NCBI RefSeq assembly: GCF_029840635.1
Contig: NZ_JAOCCU010000002.1
Span: forward strand, 124,001 to 188,000
Origin: Mitsuaria sp. GD03876
GTDB lineage: Bacteria; Pseudomonadota; Gammaproteobacteria; Burkholderiales; Burkholderiaceae_C
Reading direction: 5' to 3'
DNA length: 64,000 nucleotides
The notes under the pieces were generated by a model. The model did no database searches. It was given only the letters and a program-made list of their open reading frames with translations, and was not told where the DNA came from. The position numbers and the translations under genes are program-made. Positions 16,902 to 24,394 of this stretch are shown in pieces (position 1 is the first letter of the stretch; each line of letters begins with the position of its first letter).

Positions 16902-18203
16902 TCAGGCGGCGCAGGCGGCGAGGTAAGGGCGCAGCGACTGCGCGGCACCGTCGCGCAGCAGTTCGGCCGGACGGTTGCGCAGCCGGCCCTCGCGGACCGC
17001 CTCGTACTGGCGCGGCAGGAACTGGCTCAGCAGCGTCAGCGGCGGCGGCGAGTGCTCCAGCCGGTCCAGCAGCGCGGCGCAGGCGGTCTGCACCGTCGGA
17101 TGCGCCCAGTAGTAGCGGATGCGGTCGCTCAGGCTGTAGGCCAGGTCGACCTGCACCCGCGATGGATCCTGGTAGTAGGGCGCCCAGTGGCCGGGCTCCG
17201 CGCGCATCACGCCGAGCACCGTCTCGACCAGCCCGTCGCCGGACGCCGGCGCGCCCAGCCATTCGCGCTCGATCGCGGCCAGCGCCCACAGCGTCTCGCG
17301 CAGCGCGAAGGTCGCGCCCGGGCCCACCTTGAGGATCGCGAAGTGGTCGCGCGCCAGTTGGGCCAGCCGCTCGGGCGTCTGGTAGTCGGTGGAGTGCGCC
17401 TCGAAGACCAGGCCCGGCTGCGCCGCGATGAACGCGCTCAGCGCGCGCGCCTTCTCCGGCCGGTAGTCGATGACCTTGTGGTGGTCGAACTCGACACCGG
17501 GCTGCACCACCATCGCGATCACCCGTTCCCAGGCCGCGTCGAGCCCCGCCGCGGCGAAGGCCTCGCGGTGCAGCGCCAGCGTCGCGCCGGCCGCGTCGGG
17601 CGAGGTGACCGCCAGTTCGTCCAGGTCCTCGTGCGCGCCGCCCGGCACCGGCACCTCGGTGCCGATGACGTAGACCGGCGGCTCGCCGCGCCCGGGCGTG
17701 TCGCGCCAGGCCTGCTCGGCGGCCAGGCACAGCCGCACCGCGCGCGCGGCGATGTCGGCCTCGGGCAGCGGCACCGGGTCGTCGGCGCAGGACATCGAGC
17801 AGTCCAGGTGGATCTTGCGGAAACCCGCGGCGACGTACTGCGCCACCATCACCTCGGCCTTGGCCATCGCGGACGCCGCGTCCTGCTTGCGCCAGGCGTT
17901 CGGGCCCAGGTGGTCGCCGCCCAGGATCAGCAGGCCGGGGTCCACGCCCTCGACCTGCGCGATCGCCTCGACGAAGCGGCGGAAGTCGACCGGCGTCATG
18001 CCGGTGTAGCCGCCGTCCTGGTTGACCTGGTTCGAGGTGGCCTCGATCAGGGCCGGCCGGCCGAGCGCGCCGCATTCCCGCAGCGTCGCGGCGATGACGA
18101 CCGGGTGGGCCGAGCACATCGACGGGATGCCGATGGCCGGGCCGGCCGGGGATCCGGGCGCCGACTGCTTGTGGCGCCGCACGAGATCGAGCATGAACTT
18201 CAA
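16902..18203 (-). CDS. GatZ/KbaZ/AgaZ-family protein (tagatose-phosphate metabolism)
   Basis: A 433-residue TIM-barrel protein of the GatZ-KbaZ family. Typical blocks are GIPSMCSAHPVVIAATL, LIEATSNQVNQDGGYTGM, ILGGDHLGPNAWRKQ and KIHLDCSMSCADDP. In E. coli these proteins were described as the non-catalytic subunit of tagatose-1,6-bisphosphate aldolase; a homologue in Agrobacterium was reported to be a tagatose-6-phosphate 4-epimerase producing fructose-6-phosphate. The locus has neither a catalytic aldolase (AgaY/GatY) nor a tagatose-6-phosphate kinase, which favours the epimerase role. A TTG at 18203, preceded by AGGAAGGACACCCC, is preferred as start over the ATG three codons later. Confidence 0.9.
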   Translation of the reverse strand: MKFMLDLVRRHKQSAPGSPAGPAIGIPSMCSAHPVVIAATLRECGALGRPALIEATSNQVNQDGGYTGMTPVDFRRFVEAIAQVEGVDPGLLILGGDHLGPNAWRKQDAASAMAKAEVMVAQYVAAGFRKIHLDCSMSCADDPVPLPEADIAARAVRLCLAAEQAWRDTPGRGEPPVYVIGTEVPVPGGAHEDLDELAVTSPDAAGATLALHREAFAAAGLDAAWERVIAMVVQPGVEFDHHKVIDYRPEKARALSAFIAAQPGLVFEAHSTDYQTPERLAQLARDHFAILKVGPGATFALRETLWALAAIEREWLGAPASGDGLVETVLGVMRAEPGHWAPYYQDPSRVQVDLAYSLSDRIRYYWAHPTVQTACAALLDRLEHSPPPLTLLSQFLPRQYEAVREGRLRNRPAELLRDGAAQSLRPYLAACAA

Positions 18204-18276
18204 GGGGTGTCCTTCCTGTCGAGAAAGCGGTGGGAGGCGGGGGCGGCGGGCGGCGGCTGGCGCGGGACCGATGGCG

Positions 18277-19176
18277 TCAGGGCTCCGCCCGGGCCGGGGC
18301 CGGGGCGTCGCCTTCGGGTTGCAGGGCCAGCAGCAGCGCGGCCAGCAGCGCCAGCGCGACGCCGGCCAGCTTGGTGCCGCCGGGCGCGGCGCCGCTCATC
18401 GCCATCGAGGCGAGCGCCGTCAGCAGCGGCGCGCCGGCGTTGACCATCGGCGAGACGACCAGCGCCTTGCCGTAGCGGAACGCGTAGACCAGCATCAGCG
18501 CGCCGACGGCGTTGAGCAGCTGGATCAGCGCGGCCAGGCCGGGACCGTCCCAGCCCCAGGGAATGGGCTTGGAGAAGTCGGTCATCCACAGCGCCGCCGG
18601 GATGCACAGCAGCGCGCTGACGGTCATGTAGAAGAAGACGCTCTCGGCGCTGGCGGCGTTGTTGGCGGTCTTCAGGAAATAGGCCTGCAGGCCCCAGGCC
18701 AGCATCACGACCAACGCCAGCACGAACCACACGCCCAGCGCCTGGCCCTGCTGGCCGGGCTGGAAGTCGAACAACGGCAGGGCGCACAGCGCCAGCACGA
18801 TGCCGGCCACGCCCAGGCGGCCGGTACGCTCCCCCAGCAGTCCGAAGGACAGCGCGATCGTGACCGCCGGCGACAGCGACACGATCGGGAAGATCAGGTA
18901 GGCCGGGCCCGACTCGACGGCGCGGAACAGCAGCATCTGTCCGCCCGCGCCCAGCAGGCCCACCGTCAGGCCCTGGACCACCGCGCGGCGGTCGCGCTGC
19001 AGCTGCCAGCCGGCGCGTGCCAGCACCACGACGGCCGGCGGGATCATCGTCAGCGCCCACACGACGTAGACCAGCGTGTCGGGAAAGCCGCGCTCGGCGG
19101 AAAGCCCCGTCAGCGCCCCCCACGCGCCCCAGAACAGGGTCGTGATCAGCGCGTAGGTCAGCCAATGTCGTTGCAT
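18277..19176 (-). CDS. DMT-superfamily (EamA-like) transporter
   Basis: A 299-residue inner-membrane protein with about ten hydrophobic helices in two EamA repeats; it starts MQRHWLTYALITTLFWGAWG. The start at 19176 is chosen because the longer frame adds a non-hydrophobic 24-residue piece that covers the regulatory sites. It is the first gene of the leftward aga operon, 73 bases ahead of gatZ. Members of this superfamily move metabolites or sugars; by position it may import galactosamine or small oligomers after the outer-membrane step, but this is inference and no close functionally known member is recognised. Confidence 0.85.
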   Translation of the reverse strand: MQRHWLTYALITTLFWGAWGALTGLSAERGFPDTLVYVVWALTMIPPAVVVLARAGWQLQRDRRAVVQGLTVGLLGAGGQMLLFRAVESGPAYLIFPIVSLSPAVTIALSFGLLGERTGRLGVAGIVLALCALPLFDFQPGQQGQALGVWFVLALVVMLAWGLQAYFLKTANNAASAESVFFYMTVSALLCIPAALWMTDFSKPIPWGWDGPGLAALIQLLNAVGALMLVYAFRYGKALVVSPMVNAGAPLLTALASMAMSGAAPGGTKLAGVALALLAALLLALQPEGDAPAPARAEP

Positions 19177-19182
19177 GGGTCG

Positions 19183-19223
19183 CTTTCGTTCTTGGAAAGG
19201 GGTCGATAACTTTCGAACGAAAG
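19183..19223. promoter_or_regulatory. Candidate AgaR operators ahead of the leftward aga operon
   Basis: CTTTCG at 19183-19188 lies just ahead of the transporter start, and a perfect inverted repeat CTTTCG-AA-CGAAAG lies at 19210-19223. The composition is AT-richer than the flanks. The repeat fits the CTTTC-type sequence known for AgaR-like DeoR repressors. Confidence 0.55.
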
Positions 19224-19352
19224 AATAGGACAATGAAAGTGGAAACACAACGGAAGTTTCCGTGAGCGCCCGAAATTGGGGTGATTTCGAGGGAAAACCC
19301 GGACGACAACCCGCATCAAGCCATGGCTACAGGTGTCCAATACGCTCGATTT

Positions 19353-19418
19353 CTTTCGTGATTCATAAAACCGAAAGACAAAACGTCGGTAAAAACGATA
19401 TGCGAAATTAATCGAAAG
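19353..19418. promoter_or_regulatory. Candidate AgaR operators ahead of the TonB receptor operon
   Basis: CTTTCG at 19353-19358, CGAAAG at 19372-19377 and CGAAAG at 19413-19418 recur in an AT-rich 80-base stretch that ends 55 bases before the receptor start. Shared motifs with the leftward operon and agaR imply joint control of both divergent operons. Confidence 0.55.
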
Positions 19419-19472
19419 AACCCATAGACTTGCGTCGATCCGGTCCAGACACGACAACAAAGGAACCTTGAG

Positions 19473-22349
19473 ATGCGAGCTCCCCTGTCCTCCCTCCTGA
19501 CCGCCGGGGTCGCGCCGCGGCCGGCGGCCGTCGCCGCGGCGATCGCCGCCGCGCTGGCCACGATGAGCGCCCAGGCGCAGGTCCAGCCGCCGGCGGCCGC
19601 CGCTTCCGCCGCGCAGCCCGACACGAAGGCCGACGCCAAGGCCAAGGACGCCGACCAGACGCTGGAGCGCGTCGAGATCACCGGCACCCGCGCCAGCCTG
19701 CAGAAGTCGCTCAACCTCAAGCGCAGCGCCAGCGGCGTGCAGGACAGCATCAGCGCGACCGAGCTCGGCCGCTTCCCTGACGACAACGTCGCCGACTCGC
19801 TGAGCCACATCACCGGCGTGTCGATCTCGCGCACCGCCGGCGGCGAGGGCCAGAAGGTCAGCGTCCGCGGCCTGGGCCCGGAATACACGCTGACGACCTT
19901 CAACAACCGCATCCTGGCCACCGACGGCGAGGGTCGCGACTTCGCCTTCGACGTGCTGCCCTCGGACATCATCAGCGGCGCCGACGTCGTGAAGTCCGCG
20001 CAGGCCTCGGTGATGGAAGGCGCGATCGGCGGCCTGGTGAACCTGCGTTCGGCCAGTCCCTTCGACCAGCCCGGCCAGCACGGCGTGCTGCGCGTCGAGG
20101 GCGATCGCAACCTGATGTCCAAGCTCAACGGCGGCAAGATCTCGGCCACCTACAGCAACACGTTCGGCAAGGAACTGGGCGTGCTGTTCGGCGTGGTCTA
20201 CGCCGACCGCAAGGTGCGCACCGACACCGCCGGGTCCGAGGACGGCTGGACGCGCAACCCGATCTCCGACCCGGCCGCCAACTGGCCGGGCAATGCCTGG
20301 GGCGGCAACATCGATCCCAACGGCAACGGCGTGCTCGACCCCAATGAGGAAGGGCTGATCGGCCCGGGCCAGTTCCGCGTCGGCACGATCCAGGAACAGA
20401 AGAAGCGCACCGCGCTGTCAGGCAAGGTCGAGTGGCGTCCCACCGACGCGATCAAGGTCACCGTCGACGGCATCAAGACGCGGCTGAACTCGCCGCAGGT
20501 GGGCTACCAGCAGTCCTACTACACGCTGTTCGCGCCGGGCCGCTGGTCCAACATGCAGATCCAGAACGGCGTGGTCACCGGCTTCACGATGGACAACCCG
20601 GATCCGGACAAGCGCCTGAATCCGGAGCTGCTCAACCTGACCACGCATCGCGTGGTGGACAGCGCGGTCTACGGCGCCAACGTCGAGTGGAAGGCCACCG
20701 ACACGCTGCGCTTCAACGGCGACGTGTACCAGTCGACCTCCAAGCGGCATTCCGGCGGGCAGGACACCTACACGGTGCTGCGGATGAACCAGCCCAACGT
20801 CTCGACGGTGAAGGTGGGCAGCTCCGTGATCCCGGACGTCAAGACCGTCTTCGGCGACGGCCGCGAGCTGGTCAGCGGCCTGGCCAACGGCCAGTTCGGC
20901 GCGAACGACTTCAACACCCACTACCTCGGCCTGCGGGGCGACAACATCGACGACAAGGTCCGCGGCCTGACGCTCAACGGCGCGTGGACGGTGGACCGGT
21001 TCAACGTCGACCAGATCCAGTTCGGCGTGCAATCCACGCGGCGCACCAAGAGCCGCGACCTGGTCGACAACGCGATCAACGGCGGCGAGAACTACTACTC
21101 CGACCGCTACGCGATCAACGTCGGGCAGCTCGGCGGCAACGTGCTGGACCAGCGCCTGAGCCCGCCCAACTTCATGAGCGGTGTCGGCGGCAGCTTCCCG
21201 CGCACCTTCCTGGGCTTCGACGTGCCCAACTACCTCGCGGCGCTGCAGGCCTACAACGGCAAGCCGCGTCCGGACGGCGGCACCTACGACTTCAGCCAGG
21301 CCGCGCCGGTCTGGAACCCGCTCAAGAGCTACCGCGTCAAGGAACGCACCAACTCGTTCTTCGTCGAGGCCGACCTCTCCGGCGAGCGCTGGAGCGCCGA
21401 CGTCGGCGTGCGCCTGGTCAAGACCAAGACCTCGGCCACGGCCTGGGACGCCAAGATCGTCAGCCTGACCGAGAACGGCCCCTTCAACTACAGCGCCGTC
21501 TACGGCGAGCCGACGCAGCTGGGGCAGGACGCCAGCTACACCTACGGCCTGCCGTCGGCCAACTTCGTCTGGCACTTCACCGACAAGCTGCAGCTGCGCC
21601 TGGGCGCGGCCAAGACGATGGCGCGGCCGTCGGTCGAGCAGCTCGCGCCGACCAGCACCACCGAGAGCGTCGCCTGGGGCGCGTTCACGCAGGTGTACTC
21701 GGGCAACGCCGACCTCAAGCCCTACAGCGCCAAGCAGTACGACGCCTCGCTGGAGTGGTACTACGCGCGCAACTCGGCGCTGACGCTGGCGGTGTTCCAG
21801 AAGGACATCAAGAACCAGATCACGACGAGCTGGGAGACCGGCGTCGACATCGGCGTGCCGGGCCACCTGTTCAATGTGCAGCGGCCGATCAACGGCGACA
21901 AGGCCAAGGTCACCGGCCTGGAGATCGGCTTCCAGCACCTGTGGGACAACGGCTTCGGCGTGCGGGCGCAGTACACCCGCAACCGCTCCGACAGCTGGGT
22001 CGGCGGCGAGAAGCGGCCGCTGGAGGGCATCGCGCCGGCGACCTCGTCGCTGGGCGTGCTCTACGAGAAGGGCCCGTGGAGCCTGAGCGCGACGGCCGAC
22101 CACACCGATGACTTCGTCACCGCGATCAACGTGATCGGCCCTGGCTTCAACGAGCGCGCCAAGGCCATCACCTGGCTGACCGCGCAGGCCTCGTACGAGT
22201 TCAACAACTGGTTGAAGGTCTCGATCGAAGGCCGCAACCTGACCGATGCCAAGCAGGAGTACACGCTGGGCAACGGCTCGATCACGCTGCCGCAGGGCTA
22301 CAACCGCTGGGGCCGCGCGTTCACGATCGGCGCGAGCATCAAGTTCTGA
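19473..22349 (+). CDS. TonB-dependent outer-membrane receptor
   Basis: A 958-residue receptor with a signal peptide (residues 1-36, ending SAQAQA), a TonB-box/plug region (LERVEITGTRASLQKSLNLK; FPDDNVADSLSHITGVSISR; GEGQKVSVRGLGPEYTLTTF) and a long beta barrel ending in GASIKF with the terminal aromatic residue. The plug resembles the Xanthomonas/Caulobacter-type receptors that bring oligosaccharides across the outer membrane with TonB energy. AAGGAACCTTGAG precedes the ATG. It leads the operon with a GH114 galactosaminidase and is divergent from the aga genes, so galactosamine oligosaccharides are the likely cargo. Confidence 0.93.
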   Translation: MRAPLSSLLTAGVAPRPAAVAAAIAAALATMSAQAQVQPPAAAASAAQPDTKADAKAKDADQTLERVEITGTRASLQKSLNLKRSASGVQDSISATELGRFPDDNVADSLSHITGVSISRTAGGEGQKVSVRGLGPEYTLTTFNNRILATDGEGRDFAFDVLPSDIISGADVVKSAQASVMEGAIGGLVNLRSASPFDQPGQHGVLRVEGDRNLMSKLNGGKISATYSNTFGKELGVLFGVVYADRKVRTDTAGSEDGWTRNPISDPAANWPGNAWGGNIDPNGNGVLDPNEEGLIGPGQFRVGTIQEQKKRTALSGKVEWRPTDAIKVTVDGIKTRLNSPQVGYQQSYYTLFAPGRWSNMQIQNGVVTGFTMDNPDPDKRLNPELLNLTTHRVVDSAVYGANVEWKATDTLRFNGDVYQSTSKRHSGGQDTYTVLRMNQPNVSTVKVGSSVIPDVKTVFGDGRELVSGLANGQFGANDFNTHYLGLRGDNIDDKVRGLTLNGAWTVDRFNVDQIQFGVQSTRRTKSRDLVDNAINGGENYYSDRYAINVGQLGGNVLDQRLSPPNFMSGVGGSFPRTFLGFDVPNYLAALQAYNGKPRPDGGTYDFSQAAPVWNPLKSYRVKERTNSFFVEADLSGERWSADVGVRLVKTKTSATAWDAKIVSLTENGPFNYSAVYGEPTQLGQDASYTYGLPSANFVWHFTDKLQLRLGAAKTMARPSVEQLAPTSTTESVAWGAFTQVYSGNADLKPYSAKQYDASLEWYYARNSALTLAVFQKDIKNQITTSWETGVDIGVPGHLFNVQRPINGDKAKVTGLEIGFQHLWDNGFGVRAQYTRNRSDSWVGGEKRPLEGIAPATSSLGVLYEKGPWSLSATADHTDDFVTAINVIGPGFNERAKAITWLTAQASYEFNNWLKVSIEGRNLTDAKQEYTLGNGSITLPQGYNRWGRAFTIGASIKF

Positions 22350-22422
22350 CGCCGGGTTCCCGGAGAGGACGTTGGGGGTTCCACAACCCGGGCCGCGACG
22401 CGGCCCTCCCATAGGAGAACTC

Positions 22423-23235
22423 ATGAAACGATCGCTGATCCGCGCGCTGGCCTCCGGCCTGGCCGCCGCCGCCGCCCTGACCGTCGCCGTGGGCGCGCAG
22501 GCGCAAACCTGGTGGAAGCCGGGCGTGAACACGACCTGGCAGTGGCAGCTGAGCGGCACGCTCAACACCAGCTACAACGTCAACGTCTACGACGTCGACC
22601 TGTTCGACACCACCGCGCAGACGATCGCGCAGCTCAAGGCGCAGGGCCGCAAGGTGGTGTGCTACTTCTCGGCCGGCAGCTCGGAGAACTGGCGCGACGA
22701 CTTCGGCAGCTTCAACGCCGCCGACATGGGCCAGCCGCTGGACGGCTGGGCCGGCGAGAAGTGGCTGGACACGCGCTCGGCCAACGTGCGCGCGGTGATG
22801 CTGTCGCGTCTGGACAAGGCGGTGTCCAAGGGCTGCGACGGCGTGGAGCCCGACAACGTCGACGGCTACACCAACGGCACCGGTTTCCCGCTGAGCGCGG
22901 CGACGCAGCTGGACTACAACAAGTACCTGGCCAACGCCGCGCACGGCCGCGGCCTGGCCATCGCGCTGAAGAACGATGTCGACCAGCTGGCGCAGCTCGA
23001 GCCGTATTTCGACATGGCCGTCAACGAGCAGTGCAACCAGTACGACGAGTGCGGCGGCTACTCGGTCTTCACGAGCAAGAACAAGCCCGTGTTCAACGCC
23101 GAGTACGCGTCCAAGTACAAGAAGAACACCAACGGCGCGCGCGACAAGCTGTGCACGAAGATGAAGGCCGCGAAGATCCGCACGCTGGTGTTGCCGCTGG
23201 ACCTGAACGACGCCTATCGCTACAGCTGCGATTGA
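22423..23235 (+). CDS. GH114 endo-alpha-1,4-polygalactosaminidase
   Basis: A 270-residue secreted enzyme: signal peptide (1-28, ending VGAQAQA-like VAVGAQAQ) and one GH114 TIM barrel. Diagnostic parts are WQWQLSGTLNTSYNVNVYDV, VVCYFSAGSSENWRDD, the acidic motif GCDGVEPDNVDGY and NEQCNQYDECGGY. Known GH114 members (Pseudomonas polygalactosaminidase, Aspergillus Ega3) cut alpha-1,4-linked unacetylated galactosamine chains. AGGAGAAC precedes the ATG. The gap to the TonB receptor is 73 bases and to the amidohydrolase 19 bases. Its identity is the strongest clue to the substrate of the whole locus. Confidence 0.92.
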   Translation: MKRSLIRALASGLAAAAALTVAVGAQAQTWWKPGVNTTWQWQLSGTLNTSYNVNVYDVDLFDTTAQTIAQLKAQGRKVVCYFSAGSSENWRDDFGSFNAADMGQPLDGWAGEKWLDTRSANVRAVMLSRLDKAVSKGCDGVEPDNVDGYTNGTGFPLSAATQLDYNKYLANAAHGRGLAIALKNDVDQLAQLEPYFDMAVNEQCNQYDECGGYSVFTSKNKPVFNAEYASKYKKNTNGARDKLCTKMKAAKIRTLVLPLDLNDAYRYSCD

Positions 23236-23254
23236 CTTCCCTCCTCCTGATCCG

Positions 23255-24394
23255 ATGACCGACATGACGAGAACTCCCGTCCGCGCCGCGCTGCCGGCCC
23301 TGCTGGCCGCCGCGCTCGCCGCCGCCGCGCTGACCGCTCCGATCGCCGCGAAGGCCGAGAAGGCCGGCGAGGCCCGCTACACGATGGCGGACTTCGCCAA
23401 GGTGCCCAAGATCGACGCCCACGTCCACCTGCACAACGCCGATCCGGCGTTCCTCGACGCCGCGCGCAAGCTCGGCTTCAAGGTGCTGACGATCAACGTC
23501 GATTACCCGGACTTCCCGCCGCTGGACGAGCAGCAGCAGGTGGCGATCGCGCTGCGCAAGGCCAGGCCGGCGGACGTGGCGTGGGCGGTGAGTTTCTCGT
23601 CGGAGACCTCGGACCAGCCCGGCTGGCTCGACGCGACACGACGTCGCGTCGATGCCGGCCTGCAGGCCGGCGCCATCGGCGTGAAGGTCTGGAAGAACAT
23701 CGGCATGAGCCTGCGCGACAAGCAGGGCAAGCTCGTCATGATCGACGACGCGCGCTTCGCGCCGCTGTTCTCCTACTTCGAGCAGCAGGGCATCCCGCTG
23801 CTCGGGCACCAGGGCGAGCCGCACAACTGCTGGCTGCCGCTGGAGAAGATGACGGTGCTCAACGACCGCGAGTACTTCGCGCACCACCCGCAGTACCACA
23901 TGGCGCTGCATCCGGAGATGCCGAGCTGGGAGGAGCAGATGGCCGCGCGCGACCGCATGGTGGCCGCGCATCCGAAGCTCAAGTTCATCGGCATGCACAT
24001 GGCCTCGCTGGAGCGCGACGTGGATGAGCTCGCGGCCTTCCTGGACCGCTTCCCGCTGGCCAAGGTCGACCTGGCCGCGCGCATCGGCCAGCTGCAGGCG
24101 CAGAGCCAGCACGACCGCGAGAAGGTCCGGCGCTTCCTGATCCAGTACCAGGACCGTCTGCTGTACGGCACCGACGTCTCGCAACCGCCGCAACAATCGG
24201 GCGCTGAGTTGCTGAAGGAAGTCGAGCCGGTGTGGCGCATGCACTGGCGCTACTTCAACACCGAGGAGACGTTCAAGGTGTCCGATCTGGAAAAGCCGGT
24301 GCAGGGCCTCGGGTTGCCGCGCGCCGTCGTCGACAAGCTGTATCACCTCAACGCCGAGCGGAGCTTCCCGACCGCCTGGAAGGCGGCCCGATGA
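23255..24394 (+). CDS. Exported amidohydrolase_2-family metal-dependent hydrolase
   Basis: A 379-residue protein with a hydrophobic N-terminus (about residues 10-35) that looks like a signal peptide and an amidohydrolase_2 TIM barrel. The metal site motif KIDAHVHLHN is present, later histidines lie in LLGHQGEPHNCW and IGMHMASLERD, and the strand-8 Asp in LLYGTDVSQPP. Relatives hydrolyse or decarboxylate many small substrates, so function is open. It stands between GH114 and a GH-D glycosidase (its TGA overlaps the next ATG), so it may act on the same glycan, for example removing acetyl groups. That is a guess from context. Confidence 0.85.
   Translation: MTDMTRTPVRAALPALLAAALAAAALTAPIAAKAEKAGEARYTMADFAKVPKIDAHVHLHNADPAFLDAARKLGFKVLTINVDYPDFPPLDEQQQVAIALRKARPADVAWAVSFSSETSDQPGWLDATRRRVDAGLQAGAIGVKVWKNIGMSLRDKQGKLVMIDDARFAPLFSYFEQQGIPLLGHQGEPHNCWLPLEKMTVLNDREYFAHHPQYHMALHPEMPSWEEQMAARDRMVAAHPKLKFIGMHMASLERDVDELAAFLDRFPLAKVDLAARIGQLQAQSQHDREKVRRFLIQYQDRLLYGTDVSQPPQQSGAELLKEVEPVWRMHWRYFNTEETFKVSDLEKPVQGLGLPRAVVDKLYHLNAERSFPTAWKAAR

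Noticed and set aside
15699-18443. 914-codon plus-strand frame opposite the aga operon
   Set aside because: It mirrors AgaS and GatZ, which have unmistakable family motifs on the minus strand.
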